DNA from: Streptomyces hygroscopicus subsp. hygroscopicus
Lineage (GTDB): Bacteria > Actinomycetota > Actinomycetes > Streptomycetales > Streptomycetaceae
NCBI RefSeq assembly: GCF_030269125.1
Contig: NZ_BSSM01000004.1
Location: 1 to 64,000, forward strand
Reading direction: 5' to 3'
Length of the DNA: 64,000 bases
Both the position numbers and the translations under genes were made by a program. The notes under the pieces were generated by a model, which ran no database searches, was not told the origin of the DNA, and worked only from the letters and a program-made list of their open reading frames with translations. Below, piece by piece: positions 1 through 8,445 of the stretch. Every line of letters starts with the position of its first letter. The stretch's first letter is position 1.

Positions 1-1075
1 TGGCCTCGCGGAACTTCTTCGACCCGTTCGCGTTCGTGCGCTCGCCGATCGCCAGATACGACGTGTCCTGCCGGAACGGCACCGACTGGTACAGCGACGC
101 GGCGCCCGGCTCGGGGTGCGGGTCACGGACCGGCGGAGTCAGGCCCCGGACCCGCTCCACCACCTGACGCAGATGCTCCGGGGTCGTACCGCAGCAGCCG
201 CCGACGAGCGAGAGGCCGTACTCCCGGACGAACGTCTCCTGGGCGTCCGCCAGCTCCGGAGCGGTCAGCGGGTAGTGGGCGCCGTCCTTGCCGAGGACGG
301 GCAGGCCGGCGTTCGGCATGCACAGCAGTTGGACGCGGGCGTTGCGGGCGAGATGGCGCAGATGTTCGCCCATCTCCGCGGGTCCGGTGGAGCAGTTGAG
401 GCCGATCATGTCGATGCCCAGCGGCTCCAGGGCCGTGAGCGCGGCGCCGATCTCGGAGCCGAGCAGCATCGTGCCGGTCGTCTCGAAGGCCATCGACACG
501 AGTAACGGCACGTCCACGCCGAGCCGTCGCATGGCGCGCCGGGCGCCGATGACCGACGCCTTGGTCTGGAGGAGGTCCTGGGTGGTCTCCACGAGCAGCG
601 CGTCGGCGCCGCCCGTGAGCAGGCCCTCGGCGTTCGCCTGGAAGCCGTCCCGGATCGTGCCGTAGCCGATGTGGCCGAGGGTGGGCAGCTTGGTGCCGGG
701 GCCCATGGAGCCGAGCACCCAGCGCTGACGCCCGTCCCGGGCCGTGTGCCCGTCGGCCGCCTCCCGGGCGATCCGGGCGCCGGCCTCGGACAGTTCGTGG
801 ACGCGGTCGGAGATCTCGTACTCCGCCATCGCCGCGTGGTTGGCCCCGAAGGTGTTGGTCTCCACACAGTCCACGCCGACCGCGAAGTAGGCCTCGTGGA
901 CGGAGCGGACGATGTCGGGGCGGGTGACGTTGAGGATCTCGTTGCAGCCCTCCAGCTGCTGGAAGTCGTCCAGCGTCGGCTGTGCTTCCTGGAGCATGGT
1001 GCCCATCGCCCCGTCGGCGACCACCACCCGGGTGGCGAGCGCCGTGCGCAGGGCCTCGATCCGCGCGGCCGTCAT
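1..1075 (-). CDS. metH: Methionine synthase MetH, cobalamin-dependent (N-terminal part, cut by window edge)
   Basis: This gene transfers the methyl group of 5-methyltetrahydrofolate to homocysteine to make methionine. The 358 visible codons begin MTAARIEALRTAL. They cover the homocysteine-binding domain, with DGAMGTM near residue 20 and the zinc-binding GGCCGTTPEH motif near residue 290. They then enter the pterin domain at GERTNANGSKKFREA, a MetH hallmark that separates it from stand-alone homocysteine methyltransferases. The C-terminal cobalamin and activation domains lie beyond position 1. Its ATG overlaps the adoK stop codon by 4 bases (ATGA), so the two are probably translationally coupled. 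Its position at the end of a methyltransferase operon suggests SAM recycling for that pathway. It may be a second copy beside a housekeeping metH; this window cannot show that. Confidence 0.93.
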   Translation of the reverse strand, partial: MTAARIEALRTALATRVVVADGAMGTMLQEAQPTLDDFQQLEGCNEILNVTRPDIVRSVHEAYFAVGVDCVETNTFGANHAAMAEYEISDRVHELSEAGARIAREAADGHTARDGRQRWVLGSMGPGTKLPTLGHIGYGTIRDGFQANAEGLLTGGADALLVETTQDLLQTKASVIGARRAMRRLGVDVPLLVSMAFETTGTMLLGSEIGAALTALEPLGIDMIGLNCSTGPAEMGEHLRHLARNARVQLLCMPNAGLPVLGKDGAHYPLTAPELADAQETFVREYGLSLVGGCCGTTPEHLRQVVERVRGLTPPVRDPHPEPGAASLYQSVPFRQDTSYLAIGERTNANGSKKFREA

Positions 1076-2055
1076 GTCAGGTCCCGCAGATGCGTCGCGA
1101 GCTGGGCCGCGCAGCCCACTCCGTAGGTCGTGCGCAGCCGTGTGAGCAGGGGGTCCCGGTACAGCCGGTACTCCTGGGTGCCGACGTGGTCCAGCACCGT
1201 GGCGGCCACGGCACAGCCCAGCTGGGCCGCGCAGCGCTCCGGCAGGTCCCACGCCGTGGCCGCGAGGAAGCCCGCGCGGAAGGCGTCACCGACCCCGGTC
1301 GGATCCACCACACCCGGGACCGGTACGGCGGGCACGGTGAGGTCGGGACGGCCTTCGCGGCGGACGCGTGCCCCCGCGGCGCCCTCGGTGGTGACCCAGC
1401 AGCCGACGCGGCGCAGCACCTGGGGCACGGTGAGGCCCGTACGTTCCAGGAGCAGCGCGGCCTCGTACTCGTTGGTGAACAACCAGCGGGCCCCCTCGAC
1501 GAGTTCGAGCACTTCCTTGCCGTCGAGGCGTGCCAGCTGCTGGGAGGGATCGGCGGCGAAGGGGGTGCCGAGGTCCCGGCAGGCGCGGGTGTGGCGCAGC
1601 ATGGCCTCGGGGTCGTCGGGCGAGACCATGACCAGGCCGAGACGTCCGGTGCCCTCGGCGACCGCCCGCAGATCGATGGTGCGGGCCTGCGCCATCGCGC
1701 CGGCGTAGAAGGTGGCGATCTGGTTCTGCGCGCGGTCCGTCGTACAGACGAAACGTGCGGTGTGGTGGTCCTCGCTGACCAGCACGGAGTCGGTGTCGAC
1801 CCCGTGCTGCTTCAGCCAGACCCGGTAGGGCTCGAAATCGGCGCCGACCGCGCCGACCAGCACCGGCCGCAGACCGAGCAGCCCGAGGCCGAACGAGATG
1901 TTCGCTGCCACGCCGCCACGCCGGATCTCCAGTTGGTCGGCGAGGAAGGACAGGGAGACGCGGTCCAGTCGGTCGGCCAGGAGCTGGTCGGAGAAGCTCC
2001 CCGGGAAGGACATCAGATGGTCGGTGGCGATGGAGCCCGTGACAGCGATGCGCAT
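1072..2055 (-). CDS. adoK: Adenosine kinase (PfkB family)
   Basis: This enzyme phosphorylates adenosine to AMP. It therefore removes the adenosine released when S-adenosylhomocysteine is hydrolysed after methylation. The 327 residues start MRIAVTGSIATDHLMSFPG and carry the RGGVAANISFGLGLLG substrate segment and the PfkB signature DPTGVGDAFRAGF with its catalytic Asp. Length and sequence closely resemble the actinobacterial AdoK type known from Mycobacterium tuberculosis, rather than generic ribokinases. The open frame extends upstream to 2127, but that extension overlaps metK. The ATG at 2055 gives the family N-terminus and lies one base beyond the metK stop. Together with metK and metH it forms a SAM-regeneration block. 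Confidence 0.92.
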   Translation of the reverse strand: MRIAVTGSIATDHLMSFPGSFSDQLLADRLDRVSLSFLADQLEIRRGGVAANISFGLGLLGLRPVLVGAVGADFEPYRVWLKQHGVDTDSVLVSEDHHTARFVCTTDRAQNQIATFYAGAMAQARTIDLRAVAEGTGRLGLVMVSPDDPEAMLRHTRACRDLGTPFAADPSQQLARLDGKEVLELVEGARWLFTNEYEAALLLERTGLTVPQVLRRVGCWVTTEGAAGARVRREGRPDLTVPAVPVPGVVDPTGVGDAFRAGFLAATAWDLPERCAAQLGCAVAATVLDHVGTQEYRLYRDPLLTRLRTTYGVGCAAQLATHLRDLT

Positions 2056-2056
2056 C

Positions 2057-3265
2057 TCAGCCCTCCACACTCCGCCGCAGGGCAGCGGCCCGGTCGGTGG
2101 ACTCCCAGGTGAACTCGGGCAGTTCACGGCCGAAGTGGCCGTAGGCGGCGGTCCGCGCGTAGATCGGGCGCAGCAGGTCCAGGTCGCGGACGATCGCGGC
2201 CGGACGCAGGTCGAAGACCTCGGCGATCGCGGCCTGGATGCGCTCGACGGGCGCGGACTCGGTGCCGAACGTCTCCACGAACAGACCGACCGGATCCGCC
2301 TTGCCGATCGCGTAGGCGACCTGGACCTCGCAGCGGCGGGCGAGACCGGCGGCGACCACGTTCTTCGCGACCCAGCGCATGGCGTACGCCGCGCTGCGGT
2401 CCACCTTGGAGGGGTCCTTGCCGGAGAACGCGCCGCCGCCGTGCCGGGCCATGCCGCCGTAGGTGTCGATGATGATCTTGCGGCCGGTCAGACCCGCGTC
2501 GCCCATCGGGCCCCCGATCTCGAAGCGGCCCGTGGGGTTCACCAGCAGCCGGTAACCGTCGCTCTCCAGACCCACGCCCTGCTCCGCGAGCGCCTTGAGC
2601 GTCGGCTCCACCACGAACTCCCGGATGTCCGGGGCCAGCAGCGACTCCAGGCTGATGTCCGCGGCGTGCTGGGAGGAGACGACGACGGTGTCCAGGCGTG
2701 CCGGGCGGTCGCCGTCGTACTCGATGGTGACCTGCGTCTTGCCGTCCGGCCGCAGGTAGGGACAGGTGCCCTGCCTGCGGACCTCGGTCAGCCGGCCGGC
2801 CAGCCGGTGCGCGAGATCGATCGGCAGCGGCATGAGCGCGGGCGTTTCGTCGCAGGCGTAGCCGAACATCAGGCCCTGGTCGCCCGCGCCCTGCCGGGAC
2901 AGCTCGTCGCTGTTGCCCTCCGCGCGGGCCTCGTAGGCGGAGTCCACGCCCCGCGCGATGTCCGGCGACTGGGAGCCGATCGACACCGAGACCCCGCAGG
3001 AGGCGCCGTCGAACCCCTTGGCCGAGGAGTCGTAGCCGATGTCGAGGATCGTGTCGCGCACGAGCTGGGCGATGGGGGCGTACGCGCGGGTCGTGACCTC
3101 GCCGGCGATGTGCACCTGGCCGGTGGTGATCAGGGTCTCGACGGCGACGCGGGAGGCCGGGTCCTCGGCCAGCAACGCGTCCAGGACGGTGTCGCTGATC
3201 CGGTCGGCGATCTTGTCGGGGTGGCCCTCGGTGACGGACTCCGAGGTGAAGAGCCGCCGGCTCAC
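2057..3265 (-). CDS. metK: S-adenosylmethionine synthetase
   Basis: MetK makes SAM from methionine and ATP in the cytoplasm. The 402-residue product has the expected length. It shows [12 protein letters not shown] (ATP and metal site) near residue 15, [10 protein letters not shown] near residue 100, and the signature [16 protein letters not shown] near residue 270. The start is a GTG. It lies one base beyond the ACP stop codon, so both are on one transcript. Most streptomycetes carry a housekeeping metK elsewhere; a copy inside a methyltransferase operon suggests dedicated SAM supply, but that is inference. Confidence 0.95.
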   Translation of the reverse strand: MSRRLFTSESVTEGHPDKIADRISDTVLDALLAEDPASRVAVETLITTGQVHIAGEVTTRAYAPIAQLVRDTILDIGYDSSAKGFDGASCGVSVSIGSQSPDIARGVDSAYEARAEGNSDELSRQGAGDQGLMFGYACDETPALMPLPIDLAHRLAGRLTEVRRQGTCPYLRPDGKTQVTIEYDGDRPARLDTVVVSSQHAADISLESLLAPDIREFVVEPTLKALAEQGVGLESDGYRLLVNPTGRFEIGGPMGDAGLTGRKIIIDTYGGMARHGGGAFSGKDPSKVDRSAAYAMRWVAKNVVAAGLARRCEVQVAYAIGKADPVGLFVETFGTESAPVERIQAAIAEVFDLRPAAIVRDLDLLRPIYARTAAYGHFGRELPEFTWESTDRAAALRRSVEG

Positions 3266-3266
3266 C

Positions 3267-3509
3267 TCACTTCACCTCCGCGAGGAAGAACGCGGCCTCG
3301 ATGGCGTCGAGCGTGCGGATGGAGTCGACCTCCAGGGTCTCCATCTCGATGGCACGGCCGCTGTACTGCTCCAGCAGGAAGACGAACTCCACGAAGGACA
3401 GCGAGTCGATGAGCCGGTTCTCGATCAGGTCGAGGTCGCCGGGGATGTCGTCGCGCTGCGGGTGGCGCTCGAGGATCCAGTCCTTCACCTGCTGCAGGCC
3501 GTCGGTCAT
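3267..3509 (-). CDS. Stand-alone acyl (aminoacyl) carrier protein
   Basis: This 80-residue acidic protein has the carrier-protein fold signature. The phosphopantetheine attachment Ser is residue 36 in [12 protein letters not shown], where DSL is the conserved motif. The ATG follows a GGAG ribosome site by 8 bases. It lies between acpS, which would attach the 4'-phosphopantetheine arm, and metK. Because a synthetase-like amino acid:carrier protein ligase is encoded two genes upstream, the most likely cargo is a single amino acid thioester rather than a fatty acid or polyketide chain. No ketosynthase or condensation domain is present in the visible operon, so the chain probably stays short or is passed on outside this window. 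Confidence 0.88.
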   Translation of the reverse strand: MTDGLQQVKDWILERHPQRDDIPGDLDLIENRLIDSLSFVEFVFLLEQYSGRAIEMETLEVDSIRTLDAIEAAFFLAEVK

Positions 3510-3556
3510 GGCGGTACTCCTAACGAGGATCGAAGAAGGGTGGGGGAGCGGGCGTC

Positions 3557-3991
3557 TCACGGCCGGTGCCGGGGATCGCCGATGATCGGAGCGGCTACGG
3601 CCACCGCGTAGTCCACGTCGTGGCTGATGCTCACCGTGATGTCCTGGATGCCGGACTCTGCTGCCATCTCGGCGGCGGCGCGGCGCAGTTCGACCAGCGG
3701 CCAGCCGCCGTCCGAGCGGTGCACCACGATGTCGCGCCATGGCAGGAGCCGTCCCTGGACGCGCAGGGTCTTGAACGCCGCTTCCTTGGCCGCGATCCGT
3801 CCGCACAGGCTGAGCGGATCGAGGCCGCTGGACGTACGGCAGTCGTCGAGTTCGCCGGGGTTCAGCATCCGCAGGAAGAAGTCCTCGCCGTAGTCGTCGA
3901 GGAGCAGGCGGACGCGCTTGACGGACACGATGTCCATGCCGAGGTTCGCCCAGCCCGTACCGCCGCCCTCGGCGGTGGGGTGGGCCGGCAC
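3557..3991 (-). CDS. acpS: Holo-ACP synthase (AcpS-type phosphopantetheinyl transferase)
   Basis: This enzyme moves 4'-phosphopantetheine from CoA to the Ser of the neighbouring carrier protein. The 144-residue frame has the AcpS metal site GMDIV near residue 18, the second signature RIAAKEAAFKTL near residue 65, and a C-terminal SISHDVDYAVAVA strand. The GTG start at 3991 lies one base beyond the preceding gene's stop. A start at the internal Met (3937) would lose the first beta strand and is less likely. A dedicated AcpS next to an ACP suggests that the pair works apart from fatty acid synthesis. Confidence 0.85.
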   Translation of the reverse strand: MPAHPTAEGGGTGWANLGMDIVSVKRVRLLLDDYGEDFFLRMLNPGELDDCRTSSGLDPLSLCGRIAAKEAAFKTLRVQGRLLPWRDIVVHRSDGGWPLVELRRAAAEMAAESGIQDITVSISHDVDYAVAVAAPIIGDPRHRP

Positions 3992-3992
3992 C

Positions 3993-4871
3993 TCACACCA
4001 CCGGGCCGACCGGCGTGAGGCGGTCGTTAGCCGCGCGTACGGCGTCGGTGGCGGCGGCCCAGCTGCCGTGGCGCCGGGTGAGGGCCGACAGCCAGCGCTC
4101 GAGGCCGAAGGCGACGCAGCTGGTGGAGGCGGGTTCGCCGGTGCCGGCGAGGGTGATCGAGCAGCGGTCGCCGAAGAAGTTGCGATGGGTGTTGACGGAG
4201 GCGATCGCGAGGTCCTCGAAGAGGAACTCGTGCTTGACCGGCGACAGCCGCTGCAGCAGCGCCTTCGAGCCGCCCTTGTCGAAGAAGGGGTCGCTGGCGG
4301 CCTCCCTGCGCAGCGGCAGGTCGAGGACGCGCGCGAAGGCGGTGATGCGCTCGGTGAACGCCCGCAGGTGCGCGTCCGCGTGCTCGCGGCTGCCGAGGGC
4401 GACGATCTCCCGCATGCGGAAGCCGAGCTGGCGGCGCAGCCCCTCGTAGCGCTCCTCCTTGCGGAAGCACCAGCCGACCACGGTCACCAGGGTGTCGTCC
4501 GCGACCTCGCGGCCCTCGTGGTCGAGGTAGACGGCGTAGCAGGAGGCGGAGGGCAGCCCCAGTTCCGCGGGCTGGAGCGAGCCGCAGGGGAAGCAGCCCG
4601 TCTCGGCGCAGTACTCGCCGCGGCGGTCGACGTCGATCGCGGTGGCGACGACGGCCTGGTGGGGGAAGTTCTCGTAGTAGTCGAGCCGCTTGAGGTCGGC
4701 GGCCGGCAGCAGCGGGGGCATGGTCATGGGACGGGCCCCGGCGGCCACGCCCCACTTCTCGAAGGTGTCGTCGAGGAGCCGGAGCAGGGCCGTGGCCTCC
4801 GCTCCCAGGGAGGGCAGGCCACGGCGCTCTCCCGGGGAACACGGGGGCGCTGTGGATAGGGTGTCGGGCAC
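3993..4871 (-). CDS. Amino acid:[carrier protein] ligase, class II aminoacyl-tRNA synthetase-like
   Basis: This is a truncated seryl-tRNA-synthetase-like catalytic domain of 292 residues without a tRNA-binding arm. Such enzymes adenylate a small amino acid (glycine or alanine in characterised cases) and load it on a carrier protein thiol. Visible class II features are the motif 2 region CFRKEERYEGLRRQLGFRMR near residues 135-154 and the motif 3 segment SCVAFGLERW at 251-260. Cys111, Glu155 and Cys252 have nearly the spacing of the Cys-Glu-Cys zinc ligands of the Bradyrhizobium enzyme. The neighbouring ACP and AcpS fit this role. The start is GTG with a GAGAGGTGG site upstream. Which amino acid it uses cannot be read from the sequence. 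Confidence 0.82.
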   Translation of the reverse strand: MPDTLSTAPPCSPGERRGLPSLGAEATALLRLLDDTFEKWGVAAGARPMTMPPLLPAADLKRLDYYENFPHQAVVATAIDVDRRGEYCAETGCFPCGSLQPAELGLPSASCYAVYLDHEGREVADDTLVTVVGWCFRKEERYEGLRRQLGFRMREIVALGSREHADAHLRAFTERITAFARVLDLPLRREAASDPFFDKGGSKALLQRLSPVKHEFLFEDLAIASVNTHRNFFGDRCSITLAGTGEPASTSCVAFGLERWLSALTRRHGSWAAATDAVRAANDRLTPVGPVV

Positions 4872-4953
4872 GGTGGTGGACCACCTCTCGGTTCGCTGGA
4901 CCGGCCGTCCCGGTCATCGGCGGGACGCGCCGGAGGGGCTGAGCCGCGCCGGA

Positions 4954-5844
4954 TCAGAGGACCGGCAGGCTGTCGTCGGAGAAGATCCCGGTCTTGCGGA
5001 AGAAGGCGAGCGGCTTGCGGATCGCCCGGCGCTCCTGCTCGCGCCTGCGCTCGTCGGCGAGCAGGGCGTTGCGCAGACCCAGCGGGTCGGCGATGCCGGC
5101 GTCGCGGTAGACGTGCGGGTTGTAGAGCGAGTTGACGCTGAAGACGACGTAGCGCTTCAGGTAACTCTCGACCTCGCGCAGCCGTTCGGCGCCGACCGCC
5201 TCGCGCATCCGCCTGAACAGCAGCGACACCAGTTCGCGGCCGAAGGCGATGTGCCGGGACTCGTCCTGGTGGTGGATGCGGTTGACCTGGCGGATGGTGT
5301 CGCAGAGCGTCTCGTCCTGGGCCATCCGGGTGTTGAAGTGGTCGACCAGCTCCTCGAAGAACAGGATGCGGGCGAACACCAGGAAGTTCTCGACCTCGGG
5401 CTCCCAGTCGGAGTCGGAAGTCATGGTCATCGACGAGTAGATCTTGCCGCCGTAGCGTCGGCAGAACTCGGAGAAGAACCACATGTGTTCGTTCTCCTCG
5501 CCGATGAAGTGGTGGAAGAAGTCGGAGGGCACCTCGAAGCCGGGCATGTGGATGCGGCCGACGACCTCGATGAGCAGTTCGCGGATGCCGTGCACGTTCA
5601 GGCTGTAGAAGTTGATGGACTCCCACTTGGACAGCCTGCGCAGGGTCTGCTGGTCCAACTGGTCGTAGTGCGGGGTGCCGTGGACGGTGAGCAGATCGGG
5701 GCTCATCCACATGCGGTTCTCGTCCAGCGCGTCGGGCCAGGCGAACTGCTGGTACGGGTTGTAGTAGTCCTCGATGGACTTCTCACTGAGCCGTTCGAGG
5801 ATCTCCAGGAAACGGTCGTTGACGGGAAGGGCCGTGGTGGCCAT
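4954..5844 (-). CDS. AurF-family diiron N-oxygenase
   Basis: The 296-residue protein resembles the p-aminobenzoate N-oxygenase AurF and the chloramphenicol enzyme CmlI, which oxidise an amine through hydroxylamine to nitroso or nitro with O2. Iron ligands are visible in AurF spacing: E117-x2-H120 in GEENEH, E165 in FFEELVDH, and H191, E195 and H198 in HHQDESRHIAF, with E89 or E93 as the remaining ligand. The ATG follows an AGGAG site. It lies between a methyltransferase gene and the amino acid:carrier protein ligase, so an aminoacyl thioester or free amino acid is a plausible amine substrate. No aromatic amine gene such as pabAB-like is visible. Family assignment is firm; the substrate is unknown. 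Confidence 0.85.
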   Translation of the reverse strand: MATTALPVNDRFLEILERLSEKSIEDYYNPYQQFAWPDALDENRMWMSPDLLTVHGTPHYDQLDQQTLRRLSKWESINFYSLNVHGIRELLIEVVGRIHMPGFEVPSDFFHHFIGEENEHMWFFSEFCRRYGGKIYSSMTMTSDSDWEPEVENFLVFARILFFEELVDHFNTRMAQDETLCDTIRQVNRIHHQDESRHIAFGRELVSLLFRRMREAVGAERLREVESYLKRYVVFSVNSLYNPHVYRDAGIADPLGLRNALLADERRREQERRAIRKPLAFFRKTGIFSDDSLPVL

Positions 5845-5883
5845 GGTTTCTCCTGTCCGCTGCGTGTGCGGTGTCCGAGCCGG

Positions 5884-6957
5884 TCAGGGCCGGACCTCGT
5901 AGACGGCGTTCACCGGCGTCTCGGTCGCCCGCCGCCAGCGGGTGAAGCCCGCTTCCTCGGCGATCGCGCGGAAGGCCCGCTCGCCGGAGTGGTTGCCGAG
6001 CGCGTGCGGGCCGCGCTGCGCGAGGGCGACCGGCAGACACATCACCGCGGACAGCGCCATGAACATGCGCGCCGGCGGGGTGTGCGTGTGGATGTCGGCG
6101 GGGGAGACGTTGGACTCCACCAGCATCCACGTGCCGTCCGGGTCCAGGGACTTGTGGACGTGCTGGGCCGCGGCCACCGGATCGCCCATGTCGTGCAGGC
6201 AGTTGAAGAACGTCACCAGGTCGTAGCCGGTGCCCGGGTAGTCGTCGGCGGACGCGGTCTCGAAGACGACCCGGTCGCCGAGGCCCTCGTCGTCGGCGAG
6301 CTGCCGGGCGATGGCGATGGCCTCCTCCGAGTAGTCGAAGCCGTACACCCGGGCGTGGGGGAAGGCGCGGGCGATGAGCCGGGTGGTGTGCCCGACGCCG
6401 CAGCCGACGTCCGCCGCGGTGCCGCCGTCCGCGAGCTTGTCGCTCACCTCGTGCAGCGCCGGGAGCCAGTCGCTGAGCAGCCGGTGCTGGTAGGTGGGCT
6501 GGAAGAAGCTGCCCATACCGGTGTCGAGCGCCGGGTCGTGCTCGGCCCAGCCGACGCCCTCGCCGCTGCGGTAGGCGTCCAGGAGCAGGTCCTCGGTGGC
6601 GTACAGCGCCTTGAGCGCGGTGAAGAACCCCGCGGCGTAGGTGGGCGCCTCGGGCTGCGCGAGCACGGAGGCGTGCTCGGCGGGCAGGGTGTACTTGTCG
6701 GACGACGGGTGGCGCTCCACATAGCCCGCGCTGAGCTGGGCGTGCAGCCACTCCTCGGCGTAGCGCGGCGCGATGTCGGCGCGCAGGGACAGCTCCCCGG
6801 GCGTGAGCGGGCCCTGTTCCGCGAGGACGCGGTAGAGGCCGAGCCGTTCGCCGAGGGACACGGACAGTCCGCGCACGGCGGCCGCGGCGTCGTCGATGAT
6901 GCGCTGGTGGAAGTCGGTCGTGGGGTCGGTGTGCCCGGGGCCGGAGGGCCGGGTCAT
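5884..6957 (-). CDS. SAM-dependent methyltransferase with N-terminal winged helix
   Basis: This 357-residue class I methyltransferase has a helical winged-helix-like N-terminus (about 25-110), as in bacterial O-methyltransferases and Rv2258c-like proteins. It is followed by a Rossmann domain with the SAM motif DVGCGVGHTTRLIA near residue 183, the acidic loop end GFDYSEEA, and DLVTFFNCLHDMGDP near residue 245. Its ATG overlaps the stop of the upstream methyltransferase gene by four bases. It could act on oxygen, nitrogen or carbon; nothing in the sequence decides this. The adjacent N-oxygenase suggests that an N-hydroxy or nitronate oxygen is one possible acceptor. Confidence 0.85.
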   Translation of the reverse strand: MTRPSGPGHTDPTTDFHQRIIDDAAAAVRGLSVSLGERLGLYRVLAEQGPLTPGELSLRADIAPRYAEEWLHAQLSAGYVERHPSSDKYTLPAEHASVLAQPEAPTYAAGFFTALKALYATEDLLLDAYRSGEGVGWAEHDPALDTGMGSFFQPTYQHRLLSDWLPALHEVSDKLADGGTAADVGCGVGHTTRLIARAFPHARVYGFDYSEEAIAIARQLADDEGLGDRVVFETASADDYPGTGYDLVTFFNCLHDMGDPVAAAQHVHKSLDPDGTWMLVESNVSPADIHTHTPPARMFMALSAVMCLPVALAQRGPHALGNHSGERAFRAIAEEAGFTRWRRATETPVNAVYEVRP

Positions 6958-7784
6958 GAGGCGGTCTCCTCTCGGGTCGCCGTGAACAGGAAGGAACGGG
7001 GCACGCGCGGGGTCTCGCGTGGCGGCACCGGGTAGGGCCAGCGGCCGAAGTCGGCCCCCTCCTCGCCCGGTTGCTTGACCTCCTGGACCGTCCAGCCGCA
7101 GGAGACGAGCAACTGCTCCGGCTCCTCGGTGCCGAACAGCCAGGGGTTGCCGTCCTCTTCGAGCGCCTTCATGAAGGGCCGGGACAGCGGGTTGCGCAGC
7201 GCGGCCTCGCTGATGACGTCACCGAGCAGGACGGACCCGGGGGCGCTGTGCTGCCACAGGGTCGTGATCAGGGTGCGTACGGCTTCCTCCGGCAGGAAGA
7301 AGAGCAGGCCCTCCACCACCCACAGGGTGGGCCGCTCGGCCTGCCAGCCGGCCTCCTTGAGGGAGCCGGTCCAGTCCTCCCTGAGGTCGACGGCGACGGT
7401 GCGGCGCTCACGCCCCGCCGGTTCCGGCTCCCTGGCGAGCATGGCGGCCTTGGCCTCCAGCAGCGCGGGCCGGTCGAGTTCGTAGAGGGTGATGCCGTCG
7501 GGCCAGGTGAGGCGGTAGTGGCGGGTGTCCATGCCGGCGGCGAGGAACACGACCTGCCGCAGCCCCCGTTCGCCCACCGCGCGCTCGATGGCGCGGTCGA
7601 GGTAGGTGGTGCGGATGGCGAGGAACGGCACGGTGCCCGCGCCCGCGTAGCGGTCGAGCAACTCGAAGCCGGTGGTGCCGGCGACGGTGCGGGCGTAGGG
7701 ATCGGCGAACAGCCGGTCCTCGCGTTCGGTCTCCAGGGCCCGCGCGGCGGCGGTCCACTGGGCGGTGCGGGATACGGCCTCCAC
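6954..7784 (-). CDS. Leucine carboxyl methyltransferase-like SAM-dependent methyltransferase
   Basis: The 276-residue protein belongs to the LCMT/PPM1-like class common in actinobacteria. Diagnostic segments are RLFADPYARTVAG near residue 23, the SAM motif VVFLAAGMDTRHYRL near residue 79, YELDRPALLEAK, and WVVEGLLFFLPEEAVR near residue 155. Members of the fold methylate carboxylates and related oxygens. The start is GTG with AAGGGAGA upstream. It is the second of two methyltransferases in this operon, which explains the co-transcribed SAM-regeneration genes. Its acceptor is unknown. Confidence 0.83.
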   Translation of the reverse strand: MEAVSRTAQWTAAARALETEREDRLFADPYARTVAGTTGFELLDRYAGAGTVPFLAIRTTYLDRAIERAVGERGLRQVVFLAAGMDTRHYRLTWPDGITLYELDRPALLEAKAAMLAREPEPAGRERRTVAVDLREDWTGSLKEAGWQAERPTLWVVEGLLFFLPEEAVRTLITTLWQHSAPGSVLLGDVISEAALRNPLSRPFMKALEEDGNPWLFGTEEPEQLLVSCGWTVQEVKQPGEEGADFGRWPYPVPPRETPRVPRSFLFTATREETAS

Positions 7785-7847
7785 GGGAGGTCTCCCTTCG
7801 GGGCAGCGCTTCGTCAGCGCGAGCGATGGGTGTGCGGACGGCCGTGT

Positions 7848-8363
7848 TCAGCGCTGCCGGGCACAGCAGGCGACCGGGTCCTGCGCCGCGGACATCGACG
7901 ACGGGGCCGCGGTGGAGGTTGCGGCGGGACGCCGCCGGAAGATGCTGTGCAGGATCATGCTGAACACGACCGTCCCGTCGGCGGCCACCAGCTCGCAGCG
8001 GGGCTGGACGATGCCGGTGGCGGGGTTGCCCAGCGCGGGGCGCGATCCGAGGATCTCGACCCGCGCGGTGAGGACGTCGCCCGGCCGGACCGGCCGGCGG
8101 TAGCGGACCTCGTCGATGCCGGGCGAGCCCTCGCAGGCGCTGTAGGCGAGCAGGCCGTCGACATAGCGCCGCATGAAGAGCGCCGAGGTGTGGAATCCGC
8201 TGGCGATCAGCCCCCCGAAGGACGACTGCTTCGCCCGCTCGGGGTCGGTGTGGAAGGGCTGCGGGTCGAAGCGCCGCGCGAAGTCCAGCACCTCCTCCTC
8301 GGTGACGGTGACGGTGCCCAACTCATGGACGTCACCGGTGCGGAAGTCCTCGAAGTAGCGCAT
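7848..8363 (-). CDS. MaoC-like (R)-hydratase/dehydratase, hotdog fold
   Basis: This 171-residue single-hotdog protein begins MRYFEDFRTGDVHELG. It has the family's catalytic stretch FDPQPFHTDPERA near residue 33 (Asp and His) followed by SSFGGLIASGFHT. MaoC proteins hydrate or dehydrate acyl thioesters on CoA or carrier proteins. It is the first gene behind the promoter at 8409-8438, so it heads the operon. The last 25 residues are Ala/Ser-rich and unlike the domain. A role on the neighbouring carrier protein's acyl chain is possible but unproven. Confidence 0.85.
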   Translation of the reverse strand: MRYFEDFRTGDVHELGTVTVTEEEVLDFARRFDPQPFHTDPERAKQSSFGGLIASGFHTSALFMRRYVDGLLAYSACEGSPGIDEVRYRRPVRPGDVLTARVEILGSRPALGNPATGIVQPRCELVAADGTVVFSMILHSIFRRRPAATSTAAPSSMSAAQDPVACCARQR

Positions 8364-8408
8364 GGAGCCCCCCTCTGGGCGGACGAGCCGGTTCTCTGGA
8401 CCTCACTC

Positions 8409-8438
8409 AATCTACGAATCAGCCGTTTATTTTGTCAA
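8409..8438 (-). promoter_or_regulatory. Near-consensus sigma-70-type promoter of the N-oxygenase operon
   Basis: On the minus strand a perfect -35 TTGACA (8433-8438) is followed after 18 bases by TAGATT (8409-8414), 46 bases before the MaoC start codon. The spot is locally AT-rich and begins 8 bases after the stop of the PLP enzyme gene. It would drive MaoC through metH, nearly 8.4 kb. Confidence 0.7.
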
Positions 8439-8445
8439 CCCAAAT

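Noticed and set aside
2041..2127. Longer N-terminal extension of adenosine kinase
   Set aside because: It would overlap metK by about 70 bases and add residues absent from the family; the ATG at 2055 gives the standard start.
8364..8445. SAM or cobalamin riboswitch ahead of the methylation operon
   Set aside because: The leader is too short and shows no conserved helices; only a promoter is supported.
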